Shown piece by piece: positions 27,521 through 36,398 of a stretch of 64,000 nucleotides of DNA. Position 1 is the stretch's first letter; the number at the start of each line of letters is the position of its first letter. The notes under the pieces were generated by a model that worked only from the letters and a program-made list of their open reading frames with translations, ran no database searches and was not told where the DNA came from. The translations under genes were made by a program, and so were the position numbers. The stretch comes from Croceicoccus sp. (GTDB taxonomy: Bacteria > Pseudomonadota > Alphaproteobacteria > Sphingomonadales > Sphingomonadaceae): positions 1-64,000 of the forward strand of contig NZMY01000015.1 of the NCBI GenBank assembly GCA_002694745.1, written 5' to 3'.

Positions 27521-28492
27521 ATGATTGACTTCATCCTCGCCAGCCAGACCGCGCGTGTCGCAACACTGCTTGGGCTGTTCGCGATCGTGGCGGCACTGGC
27601 CTATCTCGTGCTTGGCGCGTTTTCGCGGCGCTCGCAGATCCGTGCAGGATTGCAAACGCTGGGCACCGAAAAGCGCGAAGCGCAGAGCGCGGCCAGCCTG
27701 CGCGAATCCAACAACAGCTCGGCATGGAGCAATCTTGCCGACATGGTCGAGCGGACTGGACTTAGCCTCAACGATTCGAAGAACGACAGGCTGCGCGACA
27801 AGCTGATCGAGGCCGGTTACACCCACCCGTCGGCGCCGCGCATCTTCACGCTGTGCCGGCTGATCCTTCCCTTCGTGCTTGTATTGGGTTTCGTACTGCT
27901 GATGTATTCTCGGCCCGAGCCGCCGGGGTTCTTCTCGCTCTATATCTTCGGTTCGGTGCTTGGCTTCATCGGCCTCTACCTGCCCAATATCTATGTGCAG
28001 GCAAAGGCGGACCGCCGGCGCGAGCAGATCGTGAACGGCTTTCCCGACTGCCTCGACCTTCTGCTGGTCTGCGTCGAGGCGGGCCTGGGGATCGAGGCGG
28101 GGATGGACCGCGTGGGCCGTGAAATGGTGCAGTCTCATCCGCTGGTCTCGCAATTGCTGTCGGTCGCAGTGCTCCGCCTGCGGGCGGGCGCCAGCCGCGA
28201 GGAAGCGTTCCGCAAGATGGCCGACATGGCAGGCGTCGACGAGATCCGGTCGTTCACCACATTGCTGGTGCAGTCGGACAAGCTGGGCACCAGCATCTCG
28301 TCGACCTTGCGCGTCTACGCCGGTGAAATGCGCGAAAAGCGCCGCATGAGGGCAGAGGAAAAGGCGCACCGCATTCCGGTCCTGATTTCCGTACCGCTCG
28401 TGGTATGCATGCTGCCGACGATGATCGGCGTGCTGATGCTGCCTGCAAGCATTCGCGTCGTTCGCGACATTTTCCCGCTGATGAACGGGTAA
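27521..28492 (+). CDS. tadC: Flp pilus assembly inner-membrane protein TadC
   Basis: 323 aa. An N-terminal TM helix, a TM pair (~110-150; LILPFVLVLGFVLLMYS, LYIFGSVLGFIGLYLPNIYV), a T2SSF domain (~165-290; NGFPDCLDLLLVCVEAGLGI, then DKLGTSISSTLRVYAGEMRE) and a C-terminal TM (VLISVPLVVCMLPTMIGVLM). Partner of TadB in the assembly platform. It starts four bases after tadB and lies 21 bases before the TPR lipoprotein gene. Confidence 0.93.
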   Translation: MIDFILASQTARVATLLGLFAIVAALAYLVLGAFSRRSQIRAGLQTLGTEKREAQSAASLRESNNSSAWSNLADMVERTGLSLNDSKNDRLRDKLIEAGYTHPSAPRIFTLCRLILPFVLVLGFVLLMYSRPEPPGFFSLYIFGSVLGFIGLYLPNIYVQAKADRRREQIVNGFPDCLDLLLVCVEAGLGIEAGMDRVGREMVQSHPLVSQLLSVAVLRLRAGASREEAFRKMADMAGVDEIRSFTTLLVQSDKLGTSISSTLRVYAGEMREKRRMRAEEKAHRIPVLISVPLVVCMLPTMIGVLMLPASIRVVRDIFPLMNG

Positions 28493-28513
28493 GGATAAAG
28501 GGGGTATCCGATC

Positions 28514-29317
28514 GTGCTGAAACTCAACGCAAGGAAGGCCGTCACCGCGACGGCAATCGTCGCGGCATCGCTGGGGCTTTCGGGCTGTCAGGCGCTGTTC
28601 GGCCCATCGACCGCTTCGCGCGGAGAGGCGCAGAGCGTTGACATGGGCGATTATTTCGAGGGGCGCCTCGCGGTCGGACGCTATTACCTTGAAAAGGGAC
28701 TGACGACGCAGGCCATCACCTCGTTCCGGCAGGCCTCCTACGATCCGCGCTTTGCGGGAGAGGCCTATAACGGCATGGCGATCGCTTACGATCAGCTGGG
28801 CCGGTCCGATCTGGCGCATCGCTATTTCAGCATGGCGGTCGCGTCCGCGCCGGGTGACGACCGTTTCTCGCGCAATCTTGCCAGGCTTGAAAACCGTACG
28901 CCGGTGCTGCCTGATGCATTGCCGCAGGCGCAGCAAGTAGAACTGGCGGACATGGACCTGCCCGAATTGCCCGCCATCGCGGCGGCCGAACCGCAGGTCG
29001 AAAAGCGCGGCCCGATCACCATCGGCGCGCGGCCAGCAACGGGGATCACGGTTGCCGGGCGCTCGACAGGCGAAGCGGTCAGGGTATCGAAGGCGGAAGT
29101 ACGGATCGCTCCGGCCGCCGCCCCAGTCAGCAACAACCCCGTCAGCGCCGGTTCGGTCAGCGCCGCCTCGCCGGTTCGTACCGCGGCGCGCGCCGAATCG
29201 CAAAGCGCGGGGCGTGCGGTGATTTCGCGGGCGCGGCGCAGCGCGGCGGCCCGCCGCGGCTATCCGGTCAGGCTGGTCTTCAACGGCAATCAGGCTTCGC
29301 TGGCTTCGCAGGACTGA
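28514..29317 (+). CDS. tadD: TadD-like TPR lipoprotein
   Basis: 267 aa from a GTG at 28514. The signal peptide ends in a clear lipobox, LSGC (Cys ~23). Two to three TPR-like units lie at ~45-125 (GRLAVGRYYLEKGLTTQAIT; AYNGMAIAYDQLGRSDLAHR), as in TadD/PilF pilotins that help the secretin insert. The C-terminal half is a low-complexity Ala/Pro/Val/Ser region with a basic end (SRARRSAAARRGYPVRLVFN), which is not typical of short TadD proteins and might bind peptidoglycan or DNA non-specifically. Assignment as TadD rests on locus position plus TPRs. Confidence 0.78.
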   Translation: MLKLNARKAVTATAIVAASLGLSGCQALFGPSTASRGEAQSVDMGDYFEGRLAVGRYYLEKGLTTQAITSFRQASYDPRFAGEAYNGMAIAYDQLGRSDLAHRYFSMAVASAPGDDRFSRNLARLENRTPVLPDALPQAQQVELADMDLPELPAIAAAEPQVEKRGPITIGARPATGITVAGRSTGEAVRVSKAEVRIAPAAAPVSNNPVSAGSVSAASPVRTAARAESQSAGRAVISRARRSAAARRGYPVRLVFNGNQASLASQD

Positions 29318-29323
29318 TAGATC

Positions 29324-29797
29324 GTGGAGATTTTGCCGGCCGCCTATCTGGCGGCCTTCACGCTGCTTGCGCTTGCCGGTGCATGGACCGACCTTCGCCG
29401 GCAAGTCATTCCGAATGCACTCAATCTTGCGATCCTTGTTATCGGGCTCGTCGCCGTTCCGCTGATGCTCGGCTGGATGGGACTGGTCTGGGGCCTCGCG
29501 CATTTTGCGGCGGCGCTTGTCGTCGGCATCGGGCTGTTCGCAATCGGGGCCTGGGGCGGAGGCGACGCGAAATTCTTTGCCGCCTGCGCGCTATGGATAC
29601 CGGTACAGCAGACGATCGCCTATCTGGTCGGGCTTGGAATTGCGGGCCTGTTCCTCATTCTCGGCTGGATCATCTGGGCAAAGCTGAAGGGCCTGCCCAT
29701 GTCGCGCAAAAGCCCCCTTCCCTACGGCGTCGCCATTGCCTTCGGCGGAATCTTCGCGGTGGTTTCGCTACCCGCTCTCGGCTTCTGGCCGGGTTGA
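29324..29797 (+). CDS. cpaA: Flp prepilin peptidase CpaA (TadV)
   Basis: 157 aa from a GTG. An A24-type aspartic peptidase in the inner membrane with about five TM helices. The two catalytic aspartates are D23 in GAWTDLRRQVIPN and D81 in WGGGDAKFF (GxGD motif). It lacks the N-terminal methylase domain of PilD, as expected for Flp-specific enzymes. It should process Flp at DESG|ASAAEY and possibly the TadE proteins. It lies six bases after the TPR lipoprotein gene and closes the tad operon; in Caulobacter cpaA lies right after the pilin, so its place at the 3' end is a variation. Confidence 0.92.
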   Translation: MEILPAAYLAAFTLLALAGAWTDLRRQVIPNALNLAILVIGLVAVPLMLGWMGLVWGLAHFAAALVVGIGLFAIGAWGGGDAKFFAACALWIPVQQTIAYLVGLGIAGLFLILGWIIWAKLKGLPMSRKSPLPYGVAIAFGGIFAVVSLPALGFWPG

Positions 29798-29854
29798 GGC
29801 CATGAACGGCTCTGCCAGCGGGAACAGCCGCGCGGGGCCGGAATTTGATGAACA

Positions 29855-30589
29855 ATGGCTAAGACAATCCGAACAGGGGGAAGGCGGCGGCAATCGCGGG
29901 GGCAACGCATCGCGATCATCCTGCTGGTTGGCGCGCTCCATCTGGGGGCGATTTACGCCTTGCTGCGTGCCTTTGACATCGACGTCATCCCGCAATCGGC
30001 CAAGTCCATCATCGCCTTCGATGTAGACCCGCCCGATCCGCCGCCCCCTCCCCCGCCGCCCGAGCCGGATCCCGAACCCGAGGGCGCCGCGGCGCCGCCT
30101 GCACCAAAGGCCGATCCGGCCCCAAAGGCGGCACCTCCTCCCAAACAAGTCGTGAAGCCCGATCCGCCCCTGCCGCCCGTGACCGGGGAAGGAACGCAGA
30201 CGCGGTCGGGTGCCGCCGATGCCGGCTCTGGCACGGGCGGAGGCGGGACAGGTTTCGGCACCGGAAGCGGCGCGTCGGGCAGCGGTAGCGGCGGCGTTGT
30301 CGCGCAACGCGCCGTGAAGATCGCTGGCGATATCGTCGATGCGCGCGATTATCCGCGGAGTGGAAGCCGTGATCGTTCGGGCACATCCGTCACCGTATAT
30401 TTCACTGTCGGAACCGACGGCGTCCCACGCGATTGTCGAATCGCCAAGCCGAGCGGCGATCCCGAGGCAGACCGCATAACATGTCGGCTAGTTGAACAAA
30501 GATTTCGCTACAGACCTGCTTTGGATCGCAACGGCAATCCGGTTCCCGACAGGACCGGCTGGCGTCAGTCTTTCTTTTTAAGGACTTGA
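29855..30589 (+). CDS. tonB: TonB-family energy transducer
   Basis: 244 aa. A basic cytoplasmic N-terminus (RRRQSRGQR) is followed by one TM helix (IAIILLVGALHLGAIYALL) and a proline-rich spacer (~58-112; DPPPPPPPPEPDPEPEG). Next come a Gly/Ser-rich stretch (~120-148) and a C-terminal TonB domain (~155-244; SVTVYFTVGTDGVPRDCRIA, EQRFRYRPALDRNGNPV). It transmits proton-motive force to outer-membrane TonB-dependent receptors. No exbB/exbD or receptor gene is adjacent. It starts 57 bases after cpaA and could be read through from the tad operon. Confidence 0.88.
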   Translation: MAKTIRTGGRRRQSRGQRIAIILLVGALHLGAIYALLRAFDIDVIPQSAKSIIAFDVDPPDPPPPPPPPEPDPEPEGAAAPPAPKADPAPKAAPPPKQVVKPDPPLPPVTGEGTQTRSGAADAGSGTGGGGTGFGTGSGASGSGSGGVVAQRAVKIAGDIVDARDYPRSGSRDRSGTSVTVYFTVGTDGVPRDCRIAKPSGDPEADRITCRLVEQRFRYRPALDRNGNPVPDRTGWRQSFFLRT

Positions 30590-30766
30590 CGTTGTGCAAC
30601 TGCGAAAAGAAGATATACCACCTATTGATGACTTTGTCTTTGCGTTGAAGCGAGTTAACATTCATCAATAGCCCAAGTTTTCTGCTGTTTTTTGCAGGCG
30701 CGAAGGAACCGAAACAACTTCGGGTGCATTGAGGGAGATACCGCCTCAACGCGAGGGATAATCGAA

Positions 30767-33187
30767 ATGGGAAATGGGACGTCACGCGAATTGCCCCGGT
30801 CGGATCGTCCGACGCGCGACCCGTCGTCAGCATCGCATCAAGGCGACGTGGTCCGACTGTTTTCCGACGCGAGTGCACCGTCCGCACGTCGCCGAATTGC
30901 CCTTGTCGGTACCTATACGCCGCGCAAATGCGGCATCGCCACTTTCACCGGTGATATCGTCGAACAGCTTGGCGTTCACCACCCCGACATTTGCTGCGAT
31001 GTCTATGCGCTGACCGACCCCGAAAAGCCGATGGTGCATACGAATATCAGCGGCGAGATCCGGCAGGATCTGCGCAGCGACTATGCGCGCATCGCAAGGC
31101 GCATCAACGATTCCGGCGTCGATGCGGTCTGGATTCAGCACGAATACGGCATTTTCGGCGGCGAATGCGGCGAGCTCGTACTCGATCTGGTAGATCGCAT
31201 CGCCGCTCCCTTGATCGTCACGCTACATACGGTGCTTGCAGACCCTTCGCCCAAGCAGCGGGAGATACTGGAGCGCCTTGTCGACAGGGCCTCTCAGGTG
31301 ATGGTCATGGCGCGGCACTCGCGCGAACTGCTGCGCGACATGTACGGCGTTGGCGATGAGCGCGTGACCGTCATCGAACATGGCGCACCCGACCGGCCTT
31401 TCGGGCGCCAGAATATCTTCAAGGACGCGCTGGGCATTTCGGACCGCCCCGTCATGATGAGCTTTGGGCTGATCGGGCCGGGCAAGGGTCTTGAGCATGT
31501 TATCGAAGCGCTCCCCGCGATTACCGCGCGGCACCCTGAATTCCTGTATCGCATCGTCGGCGCGACCCATCCCAATCTTGTGGCCGAACAGGGTGAGGCC
31601 TATCGCGACCGTCTGGAAGCGTTGGCCGACAGGCTGGGCGTGGCGGACCACATCGAATGGGTGGACCGCTTTGTGGAGACAGAGGAGCTGCTCGACCAGC
31701 TTGAGGCGAGCGACATCTATGTCACGGCCTATCCCAATCTCCAGCAATCCACATCCGGCACGCTCAGCTATGCAGTCGCCTTGGGCAAGGCTGTCATTTC
31801 GACTCCTTATCTGCACGCATCGGAACTGCTCGCCGATGGCGTCGGCGAATTGATCGAACCCTGTTCGAGCGATGCCGTGGCCATGGCCGTCATTCGTCTG
31901 CTGGACGATCCGGCGGAGCTTCAGGCCTTGCAGCGGCGGGCCTATGAACGCGGGCGGGAGACGATCTGGCCGCGCTATGCCGATGCGATCGTAAAGATGA
32001 TCGACAGCGTGTCCGCCGATGCGCCGCGCTTCACGCCGGCCGAATTTGCGGCGCCGGCCATCGCGGGTTTCCTCGACATGTGCGACGACACCGGCATGGC
32101 CCAGCACGCCATCGGCAAGGTGCCCGATCGCCGGCATGGCTATTGCCTCGATGACAATGCCCGCGCCCTGATGCTAGTGAGCGTGGCCGACGTTCTGGAC
32201 GAAGCGGAAGCGAGCCTTTGGGGAACGCGCTTCGCCGCCTTTATCAATCATGCATGGAACCCGGACGCGAACCGTTTCCGCAATTTCATGAACTATGATC
32301 GCAGCTGGTGCGAAGATGCCGGTTCAGACGACGCCAATGGGCGTGCGCTATGGGCACTGGGCCACACGGCGCTGCACGGACGAACCGAGGACCTGCGCTG
32401 GTGGGCCCGCGGTCTCTTCGACGAAGCGCTGCCTATCATGGACGGCATCGAATCCCCGCGCGCCATCGCCTTCGCGACACTGGGCGCGGTCTGCAGGCTT
32501 GAGGGCGAGCCCGATCATGCCGGTGCGCTCGCGCTGGTCGCGCGTAGCGGCGAATTGCTCCACCGCCTTCTTGCGCAGTCGAGGCGCCCCGACTGGGCGT
32601 GGTTCGAGGCCGTGCTGGGTTATGACAATCCGCGCCTGTCGCAGGCGCTGATCGAGGCTGGCCGGATCACTGGTCAGGCCGAATGGACCCTGGCGGGACT
32701 ATCCAGCCTGCGCTGGATCGCCACCATGCAGATCTCTGCCACCGGGCAATTCCGGCCCGTCGGTTCGGACACGTTCAGCCATCCGCATGAAGCCCTGCCC
32801 TTCGACCAGCAGCCGCTGGAAGCGCAAGCCGCTATCGAAGCCGCCGCGAGTGCCTATCGTGCCGATCCGGCGCAGCGCTGGATCGATCACGCGCGCGCGG
32901 CCTATCGCTGGTTCTTTGGCGGAAACGACCGTGGTGCCGTGCTGGCCGATCTGGATACCGGGCGGTGCCGCGACGGCATCACACCGCGCGGTGCCAACCG
33001 CAATTGCGGTGCAGAATCCATTTTGGCGTTTCAGCTTGCGCATTACGGCGTGGTAGCGCTCAGCCGTGAGGGCCGCGGCGATTCGAAGTCGTCCGGTTCC
33101 GACCCGGACGATCATTCTAAGGCGTTTCACGCGGGAGAAATCCTTGAGAAAAGGCGAATACCCGAAAAGCCCGCTGCGAATTTCTGA
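30767..33187 (+). CDS. two-domain glycosyltransferase (GT4 fold plus alpha-helical C-terminal domain), probable mannosyltransferase
   Basis: 806 aa. The ATG at 30767 follows GCGAGGG. Residues ~40-430 form a GT-B glycosyltransferase of the GT4 type: a Gly-rich N-terminal start (IALVGTYTPRKCGIATFTGD), HEYGIFGGE, a phosphate-binding segment (FGLIGPGKGLEHVIEALPAI) and a donor-site region (TSGTLSYAVALGKAVISTPY). Residues ~440-780 are all-helical with GYCLDDNARALMLVSVADVL and repeated W/F-rich motifs, resembling an (alpha/alpha) toroid of glycosidase type. Downstream are GH130, GDP-mannose and Man-6-P genes, so the donor is probably GDP-mannose (inference). The acceptor is unknown and there is no signal peptide. 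Confidence 0.82.
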   Translation: MGNGTSRELPRSDRPTRDPSSASHQGDVVRLFSDASAPSARRRIALVGTYTPRKCGIATFTGDIVEQLGVHHPDICCDVYALTDPEKPMVHTNISGEIRQDLRSDYARIARRINDSGVDAVWIQHEYGIFGGECGELVLDLVDRIAAPLIVTLHTVLADPSPKQREILERLVDRASQVMVMARHSRELLRDMYGVGDERVTVIEHGAPDRPFGRQNIFKDALGISDRPVMMSFGLIGPGKGLEHVIEALPAITARHPEFLYRIVGATHPNLVAEQGEAYRDRLEALADRLGVADHIEWVDRFVETEELLDQLEASDIYVTAYPNLQQSTSGTLSYAVALGKAVISTPYLHASELLADGVGELIEPCSSDAVAMAVIRLLDDPAELQALQRRAYERGRETIWPRYADAIVKMIDSVSADAPRFTPAEFAAPAIAGFLDMCDDTGMAQHAIGKVPDRRHGYCLDDNARALMLVSVADVLDEAEASLWGTRFAAFINHAWNPDANRFRNFMNYDRSWCEDAGSDDANGRALWALGHTALHGRTEDLRWWARGLFDEALPIMDGIESPRAIAFATLGAVCRLEGEPDHAGALALVARSGELLHRLLAQSRRPDWAWFEAVLGYDNPRLSQALIEAGRITGQAEWTLAGLSSLRWIATMQISATGQFRPVGSDTFSHPHEALPFDQQPLEAQAAIEAAASAYRADPAQRWIDHARAAYRWFFGGNDRGAVLADLDTGRCRDGITPRGANRNCGAESILAFQLAHYGVVALSREGRGDSKSSGSDPDDHSKAFHAGEILEKRRIPEKPAANF

Positions 33188-34448
33188 AACGCGGCTGCAT
33201 GCAGACCATTCTCGCGTAGTCCTTCGACCGTTTCACCTGGGCTGGCAGGCCAGAACCGCCGACGGCAATCGCGCCCTGAAACTTGTCGAGGATATTGCGC
33301 GTCTTTCCGAAGAGGCGGCAAAGGCGGAATACGATCATGTCTGCCACGACTTCCTCGAACGGCACTGGCAAACGGAGCAGATGTTCCTCGAGCGTTATGC
33401 CGAGGTCGAGGAGACGCTGGATCTGGATCCGGGCTCCTATTCCGAACTGCGCAAGAAGCTTATCGGCAGCTATTTCTGCCATGAATACACCTATGCCGCC
33501 GCTGCGCTGATGAACCCGTCGATCGTGCCGCATCCCGACCAGAGCGGCATGAGCGAGGATTCCTGCCGCTTTGTGATGAGCCTGCGTGCGGTTGGCGAGG
33601 GGCACATCAGCTCGATCGCCTTTCGCGAAGGCATCATGGAGGCGGACGGATCATTCCGGCTGTGGCCGCAATCCAGTTTCGCGACCGCTGCCAATTCGGC
33701 TGACATACCCCCCGACAGCGACGGGATTGCCGAAGTGCACCGGCATCCCGAAAGCAGCCTGTCGAACACGGTCATCTTCCCAATTACCGAGCAACAGGCC
33801 GGCGGGCTGGAAGATTTACGCCTCGTTCGTTTCGACCACGGCGATTGGGATTACGAGTGGATCGGCACCTATACCGCCTATTCCGGCCGCTCCATCCGGT
33901 CCGAGATCCTGCGCACGCGCGACTTCAGGACCTTTTCGCTGGAACCCATCCTGGGCAAGGCCGGACGCAACAAGGGCATGGCGCTGTTCCCGCAGAAGAT
34001 CAACGGTCGCTATGCGATGGTCAGCCGGCAGGACGGCAAGAACCTGTTCCTGCTGTTCTCGGACGATCTGGTCACCTGGGATGACGAGGGGGCCAAGCTG
34101 ATGGGCCCCAAATATCCATGGGAATTCATCCAGATAGGCAATTGCGGCAGCCCGATCCTTACCGACGAAGGATGGCTGCTGTTTACCCATGGCGTGGGCG
34201 CGATGCGCAAATATTCGCTTGGCTGCGCCCTGCTGGATCGCGACGACCCTTCAAAGGTATTGGCGCGAAGCAGCGCGCCTGTGCTGGCGGCGGAGGACGA
34301 TGACCGCTCGGGCTATGTGCCGAACGTGGTATATACTTGCGGGGCCTTGAAACTTGGCCGCAGCCTGTTGATTCCATACGGGATATCGGACAGCGCAGTC
34401 GGGTTCGCGAGCTGCGCCGTGGACGACCTTTTGGCGATGATGGAGTAA
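33144..34448 (+). CDS. GH130-family glycoside phosphorylase/hydrolase
   Basis: 434 aa from a TTG at 33144, seven bases after a good ribosome site (GGGAGAA); no ATG gives a full N-terminus. The start lies 44 bases inside the glycosyltransferase gene. GH130 hallmarks are GEGHISSIAFREG (~151-163) and GGLEDLRLVRF, with the presumed general acid D224. GH130 enzymes phosphorolyse beta-mannosides (beta-1,4 or beta-1,2) to mannose-1-phosphate. Residues 30-140 are a helical N-terminal extension seen in some subgroups. No secretion signal. It would feed mannose-1-phosphate to the adjacent guanylyltransferase. Linkage specificity cannot be read from sequence. Confidence 0.85.
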   Translation: MRKGEYPKSPLRISETRLHADHSRVVLRPFHLGWQARTADGNRALKLVEDIARLSEEAAKAEYDHVCHDFLERHWQTEQMFLERYAEVEETLDLDPGSYSELRKKLIGSYFCHEYTYAAAALMNPSIVPHPDQSGMSEDSCRFVMSLRAVGEGHISSIAFREGIMEADGSFRLWPQSSFATAANSADIPPDSDGIAEVHRHPESSLSNTVIFPITEQQAGGLEDLRLVRFDHGDWDYEWIGTYTAYSGRSIRSEILRTRDFRTFSLEPILGKAGRNKGMALFPQKINGRYAMVSRQDGKNLFLLFSDDLVTWDDEGAKLMGPKYPWEFIQIGNCGSPILTDEGWLLFTHGVGAMRKYSLGCALLDRDDPSKVLARSSAPVLAAEDDDRSGYVPNVVYTCGALKLGRSLLIPYGISDSAVGFASCAVDDLLAMME

Positions 34449-34457
34449 CGCCCCGCA

Positions 34458-35495
34458 ATGGCAAAGATGGTTCCTGTCGTGCTGTGCGGTGGCAGCGGCA
34501 CGCGGCTGTGGCCGCGATCGCGTAAAAGCTTTCCCAAGCCCTTCCTGCCGCTGATCGGCGATTCGACCCTGTTCGAGGCCACGCTGGCGCGGTGCAGCGA
34601 CAGCGATGGCTTTCTGCCGCCGATCGTCGTCACGGGCGAGAGCCATCTTGACCATGTCGACGCGCAGCTGGGCGACCGTCCCGGCGCGCAGGTCATTGTC
34701 GAACCGATGGCGCGCAACACGGCCGCTGCCATCGCGATGGCGGCATGCCGGCTCGACCCCGAAACCGTGATGCTGGTCTGCCCGTCGGATCACCATATCG
34801 CCGACACCGCGGCTTTTGCGCGCTCGGCAGCGCGTGCCGCGTCACTGGCCGAAGAAGGCTGGCTGGTCGCCTTCGGCATCACGGCAACTGCGCCTGAGAC
34901 AGGCTTCGGCTATATCAAGCGCGGAGAGCCGATTGGCGAAGGGGCCTATGCGGTCGAACGCTTTGTCGAGAAGCCCGACCTTGAACGCGCGCGTCATTTC
35001 CTGTCCGACGGCGGTTATAGCTGGAATGGCGGATTGTTCGCTTTCCGCGCCGACCGCTTCATGGAAGAGCTGGAAACCCATCGCCCCGCGATTGCGGCTG
35101 CCGCCCGCAAAGCCGCGGACATGGGTCGCGAAGAGGGTCGCCGCTTTCATCCGGATGCCGAGGCCTTTGCCGCAATCGAATCGGAATCGGTCGATTACGC
35201 GGTCATGGAGAACACCGATCGCGCCGCCGTGGTGCCCGCCAGCATGGGCTGGTCCGACATCGGCAGCTGGACCAGCCTGCGCGATGCGCATGTGCGCGAT
35301 CAGGACGGCAATAAGGCGCATGGCCGCGCGGAACTGGTCGATTGTAAGAACGTCTATGTCGATACAGACGGCCCGCGGGTGTCGGTAATCGGACTGGACG
35401 ACGTTGTCGTGGTGGTGAATGGTGACGAAGTGCTCGTGACCACGGCTAACGGCGCCCAAAAGGTTGGAAAGCTGGAAGGCGCTGCAAAGCAGTAG
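34458..35495 (+). CDS. manC: mannose-1-phosphate guanylyltransferase
   Basis: 345 aa. It makes GDP-mannose from mannose-1-phosphate and GTP. The nucleotidyl-transfer signature VVLCGGSGTRLWPRSRKSFP starts at residue 6. FVEKPDLERARHFL and YSWNGGLFAFRADRFMEELE are further family motifs. The length corresponds to the guanylyltransferase domain alone; the C-terminal isomerase domain of bifunctional ManC/AlgA is missing and is supplied by the separate isomerase gene that follows. It lies nine bases after the GH130 gene, same operon. Confidence 0.93.
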   Translation: MAKMVPVVLCGGSGTRLWPRSRKSFPKPFLPLIGDSTLFEATLARCSDSDGFLPPIVVTGESHLDHVDAQLGDRPGAQVIVEPMARNTAAAIAMAACRLDPETVMLVCPSDHHIADTAAFARSAARAASLAEEGWLVAFGITATAPETGFGYIKRGEPIGEGAYAVERFVEKPDLERARHFLSDGGYSWNGGLFAFRADRFMEELETHRPAIAAAARKAADMGREEGRRFHPDAEAFAAIESESVDYAVMENTDRAAVVPASMGWSDIGSWTSLRDAHVRDQDGNKAHGRAELVDCKNVYVDTDGPRVSVIGLDDVVVVVNGDEVLVTTANGAQKVGKLEGAAKQ

Positions 35496-35552
35496 CTCGC
35501 CGGTTTTCGGCATTAATGGCCAGCCATGGCGGTCAGATTGGGGATTGGTGCA

Positions 35553-36356
35553 ATGACGGTCCTGCCGACGCGCGAAGTTGAAAAGGTGTGGGGACGCGAC
35601 AGGCTCCCGGCCCCGTTCGCCGCGCCCGATGGCAAACGCATCGGCGAAATCTGGTTCGAGCCGCCCACGGCATTGGACGAACTGCTCGTCAAATATATCT
35701 TCACGTCCGAAAAGCTGTCGATCCAGACCCATCCTGACGATGATCAGGCCGAGGCGATGGGCAAGGGCCGGCAGGGCAAGTCGGAATGCTGGTATGTAAT
35801 CGACGCCGATCCGGGCGCGACCCTTGGCGTGGGTTTCGCGCAGCCGATCGGTGCCGATGCGATGCGCGCCGCTGCTCTCGACGGTTCCATAGAGGACATG
35901 CTGGTCTGGCACGAGGTCAAGGCGGGCGATTTCTTCTACATCCCGGCGAATACGGTCCATGCAATCGGCCCGGGTGTAAGCCTGATCGAAGTGCAGCAGA
36001 ACTCGGACATAACCTACCGGCTCTACGACTATGGACGCCCGCGCGAACTGCACCTTGAAGAGGGCATGGCCGTGGCGAAAGGCGAGCCCTACGACCCCTC
36101 GCTTCGGCAACATGTTCCGGATCATGGGACGACCAGGTTGGTCGATGGGCCGTTCTTTCTACTCGACCGGCTGGACGGGCTGCCGGATGCCTCGCTGGCG
36201 GCGGATTATCCGGGTCCGCTGCTGGTCATCCCGCGCGATGCAGATGTTTCGGTGAACGGAGAGCAGGTCGGCCCCGGTCAGTGTGCTCTGGCCGGCAGCA
36301 TCGAATCGGTGAGTTTTCCTGCCAAAGGTCGCTGCCTGATCGCAAGACCTGTCTGA
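35553..36356 (+). CDS. manA: class I mannose-6-phosphate isomerase
   Basis: 267 aa from the ATG at 35553 (an upstream ATG at 35526 would add nine residues; neither has a perfect ribosome site). It interconverts fructose-6-phosphate and mannose-6-phosphate with zinc. The zinc-site motifs are LSIQTHPDDDQAEAMGKG and IPANTVHAIGPGVSLIEVQQ. It has the compact cupin architecture typical of Sphingomonadales enzymes, shorter than the ~390-aa E. coli protein. Phosphomannomutase, which would link Man-6-P to Man-1-P, is not in the window. Confidence 0.9.
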   Translation: MTVLPTREVEKVWGRDRLPAPFAAPDGKRIGEIWFEPPTALDELLVKYIFTSEKLSIQTHPDDDQAEAMGKGRQGKSECWYVIDADPGATLGVGFAQPIGADAMRAAALDGSIEDMLVWHEVKAGDFFYIPANTVHAIGPGVSLIEVQQNSDITYRLYDYGRPRELHLEEGMAVAKGEPYDPSLRQHVPDHGTTRLVDGPFFLLDRLDGLPDASLAADYPGPLLVIPRDADVSVNGEQVGPGQCALAGSIESVSFPAKGRCLIARPV

Positions 36357-36398
36357 TCCCCGCTTGCGCAGGCGAAAGCCCGAACTACATTCGCGCAC

